Positions 25,922 to 32,755 of a stretch of 64,000 nucleotides of DNA are shown piece by piece. The position numbers and the translations under genes were made by a program. Position 1 is the stretch's first letter, and the number at the start of each line of letters is the position of its first letter. The notes under the pieces are model-generated. The model searched no databases. It worked only from the letters and a program-made list of their open reading frames with translations, and was not told where the DNA came from. Location: positions 1 to 64,000 of the forward strand of contig JBGCEZ010000023.1 in NCBI GenBank assembly GCA_045106735.1. The letters run 5' to 3'. This DNA comes from JBGCEZ01 sp045106735 (GTDB taxonomy: Bacteria > Planctomycetota > Phycisphaerae > Phycisphaerales > SM1A02).

Positions 25922-26926
25922 GTGGCGGAACGAATCCTCATCCTGTCGGACCTGCATCTGGGCCGCCCAGGCCCCGAACGGGGCCCGGCAAGCCTCGCTC
26001 CGCTCTGGTCAGACGTCGATCGCGTGGTCCTCAACGGCGATACGGCCGAGGTCCACCACCCCGACCACTGGTCAACTGCCGCCCGGTCCGTCCTGGCCCT
26101 GATGGACCGCTGCGACGCCGACGAAGTTGAACTCACCGTGCTCTCGGGAAACCACGACCCGTACATCAGCGACCTGCGGCACCTCCGACTGGCCGGCGGC
26201 AGCGTGCTCGTGACCCATGGAGACGCGATGCACCCGGCGGTCGCCCCCTGGTCACCGGCCGCCGGACGCATGCGGGCGGCCCACCGCGAGGCGGTCGCGG
26301 CCATGCCCACCGAGGTCCGAGATCGACTGACCGCCCGACTGGCGGCCTCCCAACACGCCGCGTTCGCCGAATGGCGAGACGACGCGGCCATCGCCCGGGA
26401 AGCCCGGCGATCGACCATCGTGCAAATGCTGCTGCGGCCCTGGTCCGTGTTCCAGGTCATGCACTACTGGGCGATCTTTCCCCGCCGGGCGGCCGAGTTT
26501 GCGGCCGCCCATGACCCCGACGCCCAGTGGGTCGTCACCGGTCACACCCATTGGCCCGGCGTGTGGCGGACCGGGGACCGAACGATCATCAATACCGGCA
26601 GCTTCTCGACACCGTGCCGCCCCCGGGCGGTCGTCGTGGACGGCCCCGCCCTTCGCTTTCACGAACTGGTGTTCCGCGCCGGCACATGGCGACTCGGACG
26701 CATCGCCCGCTCGTGGGACTTGCCGCAACCGGCCGACGACGCCACCGAAGCGCCCCCGACCGAAACGCCCGCCGGCCAGCCGCCCGCCTCGACATCGACA
26801 TCGACATCGACATCGACATCGGCATCGGATCGCGCCCACCACGGAACGGGAGCCCCCACAGCTCCCGAGGCCTCGGGCGTCACCGCCACGCCGACGTCAA
26901 CGCCGACGTCAACACCATCAAGTTGA
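25922..26926 (+). CDS. Calcineurin-like metallophosphoesterase
   Basis: 334 residues. The metal-binding motifs of the family appear in order: DLHLG (residues 9-13), GDTAE (about 39), GNHDPY (about 76), THGDAM (about 98) and GHTHWPG (about 208). The substrate cannot be told. The start is GTG (MAERILILSDLHLG), just before the first motif. The C-terminus after about residue 270 is low-complexity: a (Thr-Ser)n run encoded by TCGACA units (26789-26828) and a Thr/Pro/Ser run. No close operon partner is present. Confidence 0.85.
   Translation: MAERILILSDLHLGRPGPERGPASLAPLWSDVDRVVLNGDTAEVHHPDHWSTAARSVLALMDRCDADEVELTVLSGNHDPYISDLRHLRLAGGSVLVTHGDAMHPAVAPWSPAAGRMRAAHREAVAAMPTEVRDRLTARLAASQHAAFAEWRDDAAIAREARRSTIVQMLLRPWSVFQVMHYWAIFPRRAAEFAAAHDPDAQWVVTGHTHWPGVWRTGDRTIINTGSFSTPCRPRAVVVDGPALRFHELVFRAGTWRLGRIARSWDLPQPADDATEAPPTETPAGQPPASTSTSTSTSTSASDRAHHGTGAPTAPEASGVTATPTSTPTSTPSS
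26789..26828 (+). repeat. TCGACA hexanucleotide array
   Basis: Six to seven units of TCGACA (last ones TCGGCA), in frame with the phosphoesterase gene, encoding Ser-Thr repeats. Confidence 0.88.
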
Positions 26927-27074
26927 GTGCCCCGCCCCGGACTGAATCCGCGGCGCCACGCAGCGACGCACCGCGTCTGTCCGCGCGCCCGCGGAAGCCG
27001 ACGTTCTCCCCAGCGGAGACGCCGCCTTCACCCGTCCAGCTCGCTCGCCGCGCTCGCCGCGCCCCCGAAGAACT

Positions 27075-27488
27075 TCAGCCGCGTGGCTCGCCCGGCTCAA
27101 CCGGATCGTCGGCGCCATCCCCGGGATCGCGATCGAACTTGAGAAACAGCACGATCACGCCGACCACCAAAAGCAGCGTCAAAACGCCGGCCACGACGAA
27201 GAACGCGAGTTCGTACTCCTGGCCGGCCGGCGGATCGAAGACGCCCTCCCCCGGCGGCGTCAACGGCGCGAGCGGCGGCAACGACTCCTCGGCTCCGGCC
27301 GGTGGGTTGAGAAAGGGATCCGGCACGCGGATCGGCGCGGCAGCATCGGGGGCCACGGCTGGCGTGGCGTGAGCGCCCGGCGCGATGCCGGAGAGCGCCA
27401 CCACCGCGAACATCGCGGCGGCCGAGACCATCGCCGGCACCCCGAGCCCGCGCCGCACGTGCCCACGCCTCCCGTGCACGCGCCTCAC
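27075..27488 (-). CDS. Small exported membrane protein
   Basis: 137 residues. A signal-like N-terminus (VSAAAMFAVVALSGIAPGAHA) is followed by a Pro-rich region and one strong transmembrane helix near the C-terminus (LAFFVVAGVLTLLLVVGVIVLFL), ending in an acidic tail. No family recognised. It starts with GTG inside the stop of the upstream YgfZ-like gene (GTGA), so the two form an operon. Confidence 0.62.
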   Translation of the reverse strand: MRRVHGRRGHVRRGLGVPAMVSAAAMFAVVALSGIAPGAHATPAVAPDAAAPIRVPDPFLNPPAGAEESLPPLAPLTPPGEGVFDPPAGQEYELAFFVVAGVLTLLLVVGVIVLFLKFDRDPGDGADDPVEPGEPRG

Positions 27489-28996
27489 GATCCTGCCTCC
27501 GAACCGGCGTCGACGGCGGGCGCTGGCCCATCCCCAGCCGCGCCGGCGTCCGCCGGGACCTTGGCATCGGCATTCGCGACGGCACCGCCATCGGCCTTCG
27601 GTTCAGCCTCGGCGTCGACTCCGGCGTCGACTGTGACTTCGGCTTCGGCTTCGGCTTTCGCTCCGGATCCGGGTCCGGCTTCGGCGTTCGCTTCAGCTCC
27701 GGCCTCGGCGTCCGCCCCCCCGGCCCCCACGTCATCGGCCGCATCAACCGCCGCAACGCCCTCGCCTCCGGACCACCCCACGAGCCCGCCGATCGTCGCC
27801 TCGACCGGCTCGCCGCCGGCGAGCACGATCACGCGACCCCCCGGGGCGACCTTGGCCGACCGAATCGTGGCGATGGCGATGGGCTCGAGTCCCCGCATCG
27901 GACTGGGCGTACTCGACGTCACCGCGCCAATCACCGCCCCCATCGCTCCGTCGGGATCCCGCTCAAAGACCTGCGTGCCGGCCATGGGTTCAGCCTCACC
28001 GTCGACCGCAAGCCCCACGAGCACCTGTTTGGGTCGCCCAAGGTGTTCCGTCCGGGCCACGACTTCCTGCCCGGGATAGCAGCCCTTGGTGAAGCTCACC
28101 CGGCGACTGAGCAACGTCGTCTCATGCGGCAGCGAGTCGGTGGCAAAGTCGACGTTGAACAGCGGCGTCCCCGCCTCGATGCGGGCGATGTTGTAGGCGT
28201 ACCACCCGCAGGGCCGGATGGCCCGGCGACCACCGGCGATCGTCTCGTCCAGGGCCAGAAGCCGCTCCCAGACGGCCGCGGCCGCATCACGCGGGACGAT
28301 GAATTCGAGGCCCGGTTCGCCCGTCTGGTCGCGCCGCACCACCACCACTTCGGCCCCCTCGAGCACGATCCGGCCGCTCTCGAGCGGATCCAGCGTCACG
28401 CTCACCGGGTCGGTCAGCGCCGAGAGCACCGCCCCGGCCTTCCGGCCGTGCACCGAGATGCGGTGGTTCACCGCGGTGCGATCCTCGACCGTCACGTCTT
28501 CGCCAAAGATGAACGCATCGATCTGCTCGGCCACCGCCGCCGCCCGGGTGATGTCGACGTCCAGGATCGTCAGGTCCGACAGGTGGACGATCAGGAGGTC
28601 CGCCTCGATTCGGCCCTTGCGGTTGAGCAGGAAGGCCTCTCGGACGCCGCCGATGCCCATGTCGTCGAGCCGCTGGGTCACCAGCCGGTCGAGAAGATCC
28701 CGCCGATCCTCGCCCCGGAGCACGATGGTCCCGCGCTGCGGGGCATCAATGAGCCCCGCCCCACGGCGGATCGCGGCGTACTCGGACTCCACTTCCCCGC
28801 CGTAGGTCGTGACGATCTCGCAGAGCGGACCGGTCCCGTCCTCGATCAACCCGTACGGAATCCATTCGATTTCCGCCTCGGTCCGCTCCCCGGTGGCCGC
28901 CCCGGGGCGGGCGGCAGCCTGGCCTTCCGAGGAGCCGCGAACGGTGGCCGCCAGCCACTGCTCGTGGCGGGAACGCAAGGGGGTGTCGTGTAGCAT
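27485..28996 (-). CDS. YgfZ/GcvT-like folate-binding protein with acidic tail
   Basis: 503 residues. The fold is that of the aminomethyltransferase GcvT and of YgfZ, which helps FeS enzyme maturation. The YgfZ signature KGCYPGQEVVAR is present, as are YGLIEDGTGPLCEI and ALDETIAGGRRAIRPCGWYA. The KGCYPGQE motif favours YgfZ over true GcvT. The last 100 residues or so are a disordered Ala/Glu/Asp/Gly tail (AEAGAEANAEAG and similar). The ATG at 28996 (MLHDTPLRS) follows GGAGG closely. It is divergent from the M42 peptidase gene. Confidence 0.82.
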   Translation of the reverse strand: MLHDTPLRSRHEQWLAATVRGSSEGQAAARPGAATGERTEAEIEWIPYGLIEDGTGPLCEIVTTYGGEVESEYAAIRRGAGLIDAPQRGTIVLRGEDRRDLLDRLVTQRLDDMGIGGVREAFLLNRKGRIEADLLIVHLSDLTILDVDITRAAAVAEQIDAFIFGEDVTVEDRTAVNHRISVHGRKAGAVLSALTDPVSVTLDPLESGRIVLEGAEVVVVRRDQTGEPGLEFIVPRDAAAAVWERLLALDETIAGGRRAIRPCGWYAYNIARIEAGTPLFNVDFATDSLPHETTLLSRRVSFTKGCYPGQEVVARTEHLGRPKQVLVGLAVDGEAEPMAGTQVFERDPDGAMGAVIGAVTSSTPSPMRGLEPIAIATIRSAKVAPGGRVIVLAGGEPVEATIGGLVGWSGGEGVAAVDAADDVGAGGADAEAGAEANAEAGPGSGAKAEAEAEVTVDAGVDAEAEPKADGGAVANADAKVPADAGAAGDGPAPAVDAGSEAGS

Positions 28997-29084
28997 GTCG
29001 CCTCCATTCGCCCAACCCAATCCCGCGACGCGGAACGGCATCCGCCGAGCCCGCGGGTCGCGGACGCCCGAAGGATAGGACACC

Positions 29085-30140
29085 ATGTCGATCGAACTGT
29101 TGGCCCGACTCTGCGAAACTCCCGGCATTCCCGGCCGTGAGGAACGCGTCCGCGATCTCATCGCCGCCGAGGTCAAGGATCTCTTCGACGAGATCCACAC
29201 CGACCCCATGGGTTCGCTGATCTGTACCCGCCGCCCGACCGCCACCGGCGGCGCCTCGGCCCCGCGGATTCTGATCGCCGCCCACATGGACGAAATCGGC
29301 TTCTACGTCCGGCACATCGACGACAAGGGCTTCATCTGGGTGAACCCGGCCGGCGGCTTTGACACCCGCAACCTGTTCTCCCGCCGCGTCCTCGTTTGCA
29401 CCAATGACGGCGACTACGTCGGCGTGATGAACCCCGGCGGCAAGCCGGTGCACATCGCCTCGGCCGAAGACCGCAAAAAGGTCCCGGACGTCGACGAATT
29501 CTTCATCGACCTGGGAATGGACGCCGACGACGTGAAGGCGAAGATCCAGATCGGCGACTTCGTCGTGATGCACGAGCCCTTCCTCGAGCAGCCCAAGAAG
29601 CTCGTTTCGAAGGCCATCGACAACCGCTACGCGTGCTACGTGGCCATCGAAGCGGTCCGGGCGCTGGCTGACGCCAAGACCACCCACGCGGCCGAAATCG
29701 TCGTGGCGTTCACCGTGCAGGAAGAAGTTGGCCTCCGCGGCGCCCACACCGCTGCCTACGCGGCCAACGCCGACTACGGCATCGGCCTGGACGTCACGCT
29801 GGCCGTGGACACCCCCGGCGTGGCCGAACACCTGCGGGTCACCGAGCACGGCGCCGGCACCGGCATCAAGGTGCAGGACGGTTCATTGATCGCCGACCAC
29901 CGGTTGGTGGCCGACCTTGTGGCCCTGGCCGAAAAGCACAAGATTCCCTACCAGAAGTGCGTTCTGCCCCGCGGCGGCCAGGACGGCGGCGCGATCCAGC
30001 GCTCGCGCGGCGGCGTGCGGACCGCGGCGATCGTCGCCGGCACCCGCTACATCCACACCGTGACCGAGTCGATCGACCGCGGTGACCTGCAAGCCTCCGT
30101 CGATCTGCTGGCCGCGTGGCTGCCGACGATCAGCGAATAA
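29085..30140 (+). CDS. M42 family metallopeptidase
   Basis: 351 residues, a dinuclear zinc aminopeptidase or endoglucanase-like protein of family M42 (FrvX type). Seen are the first metal ligand and catalytic Asp in AHMDEIGFYV, the conserved KAIDNRYACYVAIE, the catalytic glutamates in VQEEVGLRGA, the metal ligand in GLDVTLAVDTPG, and the C-terminal LPRGGQDGGAIQRSRGGV and RYIHTVTESI. Length matches the family. It is probably cytoplasmic and trims peptides; some family members form tetrahedral complexes. Confidence 0.93.
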   Translation: MSIELLARLCETPGIPGREERVRDLIAAEVKDLFDEIHTDPMGSLICTRRPTATGGASAPRILIAAHMDEIGFYVRHIDDKGFIWVNPAGGFDTRNLFSRRVLVCTNDGDYVGVMNPGGKPVHIASAEDRKKVPDVDEFFIDLGMDADDVKAKIQIGDFVVMHEPFLEQPKKLVSKAIDNRYACYVAIEAVRALADAKTTHAAEIVVAFTVQEEVGLRGAHTAAYAANADYGIGLDVTLAVDTPGVAEHLRVTEHGAGTGIKVQDGSLIADHRLVADLVALAEKHKIPYQKCVLPRGGQDGGAIQRSRGGVRTAAIVAGTRYIHTVTESIDRGDLQASVDLLAAWLPTISE

Positions 30141-30228
30141 CGCGACGATCCACTGGATTGACCGAGACGGGTCGCCGGTTGATGCCGGCTTCCCGTCTGA
30201 TTCCCCCCGCTTTGCACCAGGAATTCCC

Positions 30229-30738
30229 ATGACCGCATCCATCGGTTCGATGATCAGCGACGCCCACAATCTGTGCGTCGGCTACGCCAACATGCTTTGC
30301 AACGACATCCCGGCCGATCAGTTCACCCGGCGCCACGCGCCGACGATGAACCACCCGGCGTTCTGCATGGGCCACCTGTCGCTCTACCACGGGTACGCGA
30401 TGGGCATGGCTGGCCTCGGCGACCACGCCTCGGCTTCTCCCGACGGCTGGGACGACATGTTCAACTACCACGCCACGTGTGACGATGACACCGGCCAGTA
30501 TCCGTCGAAGGACGAGATCCTGGCCCGCTACCTCCAAGGGGCCAAGGAAGTCACGGAGCACCTGGCCAGCGCGGACGACGCCCTGCTGTCGGCAGCGATC
30601 GACCCCGAGTCGCCGCTGGCCAGCCGCGTGAACACCAACGGCGCCGCCGTGATGTTCCTGCTCTCGGCCCACCCGATGGTGCACCTCGGCCAGATCTCGA
30701 CGTGGCGGCGCGCCGCGGGCATGGGCTCGGCCATGTGA
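30229..30738 (+). CDS. DinB-like four-helix protein
   Basis: 169 residues, by eye of the DinB/YfiT superfamily of metal-binding four-helix bundles. Histidines fit the pattern: the first helix region TMNHPAFCMGHLSLYH, then the C-terminal HPMVHLGQISTWRRAAGM, which is a typical DinB end. Function is unknown; relatives are thiol transferases or stress proteins. ATG follows AGGAA. It is convergent with the YidD-like gene, only 17 bases away. Confidence 0.7.
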   Translation: MTASIGSMISDAHNLCVGYANMLCNDIPADQFTRRHAPTMNHPAFCMGHLSLYHGYAMGMAGLGDHASASPDGWDDMFNYHATCDDDTGQYPSKDEILARYLQGAKEVTEHLASADDALLSAAIDPESPLASRVNTNGAAVMFLLSAHPMVHLGQISTWRRAAGMGSAM

Positions 30739-30753
30739 TTCGCGTTCGGCGGC

Positions 30754-30774
30754 GTTCAGCTACTGCAGCTGAAC
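30754..30774. terminator. Perfect hairpin between convergent genes
   Basis: GTTCAGCT-ACTGC-AGCTGAAC, 8-bp arms, overlapping the stop codon of the YidD-like frame and lying 16 bases after the DinB-like stop. No T-run follows, so it may only stabilise 3' ends. Confidence 0.5.
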
Positions 30775-31154
30775 AGCTCGAAGAGCGCGGAACACGCCAT
30801 CCACGCAAGCAAATCCTGAAGGCAGCCGTCGCTGGAAGAGCGCGGCTGCCTTTTTCGTGCGCCGCGATCTTCCCGAGTGGCGAAGTGGATCGAATCGGCG
30901 GCGGCGCCCGCTGTCACGCCGGCCGCCGCACCGGCCGCCGCTCCGGCCAGAGCCACGCCGCGGCAGGCCTGCGTGCGGCGACGGATCAAGACGACGCCCC
31001 GCCGCATGCCGGCCCGTCGCACCGCTCGGCGCCCGAAGGCCGAGCACGAACAGCGACCTCGGTGTGTCCGCAGGGCGCACGGCGGCGTGTGAGGCGAGAG
31101 CCAGCGCCGGTAGGCGACGATGATCAAATCCAACGTGCGGGCAGCCGGGGTCAT
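30756..31154 (-). CDS. YidD-like membrane protein insertion factor (tentative)
   Basis: 132 residues. The N-terminal half (LIIVAYRRWLSP, then GRCSCSAFGRRAVRRAGMRR, then VVLIRRRTQAC) matches the layout of YidD: a tyrosine/Trp-containing helix, LSP, cysteine-rich SCSAxG, and an Arg-rich helix ending in Cys. YidD aids membrane protein insertion near YidC. The ATG follows GGAGG, which supports a real gene. The C-terminal half is Ala/Gly-rich and then odd; it overlaps a strong rightward terminator (30820-30855) and a hairpin at its stop, so the true 3' end of the functional part may lie earlier or the tail may be recent. Confidence 0.52.
   Translation of the reverse strand: MTPAARTLDLIIVAYRRWLSPHTPPCALRTHRGRCSCSAFGRRAVRRAGMRRGVVLIRRRTQACRGVALAGAAAGAAAGVTAGAAADSIHFATREDRGARKRQPRSSSDGCLQDLLAWMACSALFELFSCSS
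30820..30855 (+). terminator. Rho-independent terminator (rightward)
   Basis: Stem AGGCAGCCG / CGGCTGCCT followed by TTTTCG. It probably ends the DinB-like transcript, about 80 bases past its stop, and it lies inside the coding frame of the opposing YidD-like gene. Confidence 0.82.
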
Positions 31155-31361
31155 GGGCGATCCTCCGAGTCGATTCTGGGCGAGACGGCGCTCGCCTTAA
31201 CTCCTTCTTACCATCCGCGGACCGCAGATCGCGCGTCCGTTCACTCGCCAGAGCGGCCACGTCAGCCGATGCATCTCGCCGCAGCCACGGCTCGGCCCCG
31301 TCCCGGCCCATCCCGGCCCCCGCCCTGGGCGCATTCGCCCCCCACCCCCGAGATCGCCTCC

Positions 31362-32498
31362 GTGTCCGAAACGAATCGCCCGATCATCCTGATCCTCGGC
31401 CCCACCGCCGGCGGGAAAACGGCCTTGTCGATCGCCCTCGCCCAGTCGCTCCCGGGCGGCGGCGAAGTCATCAGCGCTGATTCGATGCAGGTCTACCGCG
31501 GCATGGACATCGGCACGGCCAAACCGCCCATGGCCGAACGCGACGGCGTCCCGCACCACCTGCTCGACTTGGTGGAGCCTTCCGAGGAGGGCTTTACCGT
31601 CGACAGTTGGCTGGAAGCAGCCGACGCGGCGATCGCCGATGTGCGATCCCGCGGCAAGTGGCCGCTGATCGTCGGCGGCACGAATTTGTACGTCCAAGCA
31701 CTGCTGCACGGTCTGCACTTTGGCCCGGCCCCGGACGAAGCGGTGCGCGAACGGTTCCGCGCGATGGACCCCGTTGAACGGCGAAAGCGACTGGAAGAAG
31801 TGGATCCCGTGAGCGCGGCCCGGATCCACCCGCACGACGAACGCCGAACCGTCCGGGCACTCGAAGTCCACGCGGGCGCGGGCCGGCCGATGAGCGAAGT
31901 CCAGCGCGATTGGACCGCGGTTGAGCCGAGGGAAGACGCCCTGACGATCGCCTTGGACTGGCCGGTCGAAGCGATCAATCGCCGCATCAACGCCCGGGTC
32001 CGGCAAATGATGGACGAGGGCCTGGCCGACGAGGTCTACCGCCTCATGACCGGTCCCGGTCTTGGCCTCCAGGCCCGCCAGGCCCTGGCCTATCGCCAGA
32101 TTGCCGACGTCTTTGAGGCCGCCGGCGTCGTTCGGACTGGCGATGCACCCAACCCGCAAACCCGCCCGCAAGCCCGCCCGCGAGCCGACCTGCAAGCCGA
32201 CCCGCAAGCCGACCCGCACGCGGACCAGAAGACAGGCCAGAACGCCGCCCCAAATCCCCTCGCCCCCCACGTTCCCAAGGACGCGGTCGAGCAGATCAAG
32301 ATCCGGACCCGCCGCTACGCCAAGCAGCAGCGGACGTGGCTTCGGCGCTTTCGCGGGCTTCCGCGGTCATATTTTCTCGACGCCGCCACGAACGACCCCC
32401 AAGCCATTCATTCACAAGCACTTAAGATCATCCACCAAGAGGCCGGACTCGACCCAAACGGGCCGTCCGGACATTCCTCGGCTTCCTTTCAACCTTGA
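31362..32498 (+). CDS. miaA: tRNA dimethylallyltransferase MiaA
   Basis: 378 residues. MiaA adds a dimethylallyl group to A37 of tRNAs reading U-starting codons. Motifs: P-loop GPTAGGKT (13-20), ISADSMQVYRGMDIGTAKP, the LIVGGTNLYVQALL segment, and the C-terminal EQIKIRTRRYAKQQRTW. An insert of about 50 residues (about 256-306), Pro/Ala/Asp/Gln-rich and made of 12-bp repeats, splits the region just before that C-terminal motif. The GTG at 31362 was chosen because the P-loop follows at once; an ATG at 31269 would add 31 Pro-rich residues. Confidence 0.93.
   Translation: MSETNRPIILILGPTAGGKTALSIALAQSLPGGGEVISADSMQVYRGMDIGTAKPPMAERDGVPHHLLDLVEPSEEGFTVDSWLEAADAAIADVRSRGKWPLIVGGTNLYVQALLHGLHFGPAPDEAVRERFRAMDPVERRKRLEEVDPVSAARIHPHDERRTVRALEVHAGAGRPMSEVQRDWTAVEPREDALTIALDWPVEAINRRINARVRQMMDEGLADEVYRLMTGPGLGLQARQALAYRQIADVFEAAGVVRTGDAPNPQTRPQARPRADLQADPQADPHADQKTGQNAAPNPLAPHVPKDAVEQIKIRTRRYAKQQRTWLRRFRGLPRSYFLDAATNDPQAIHSQALKIIHQEAGLDPNGPSGHSSASFQP
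32161..32220 (+). repeat. 12-bp tandem repeat in miaA
   Basis: Five units such as CCGACCCGCAAG, in frame, encoding four-residue steps of the ADPQ type within the MiaA insert. Confidence 0.85.
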
Positions 32499-32755
32499 CA
32501 GCCCCCGGGGGCCGATCGTTGAATCCCGGGCCGACACCGTGATCTGCATCGCGCGGTCCGCCCCGTTCCACCTCCGCCACCGGTCGCCCCGCGACCCTCA
32601 CCGGCGGTGGACGACGGCGATCCCGTGGGGCGATCCCGTCCGTCGGCCCTTCGATCCCTCCCGCCCCTTGCCCCCCGCCCCGGTGACGCCGGACGCCCCG
32701 AGCCCCGCTCGGTTCGCCCCACCGGCCGACCCCGCCCCGGAGCTTGCTCGCCACG

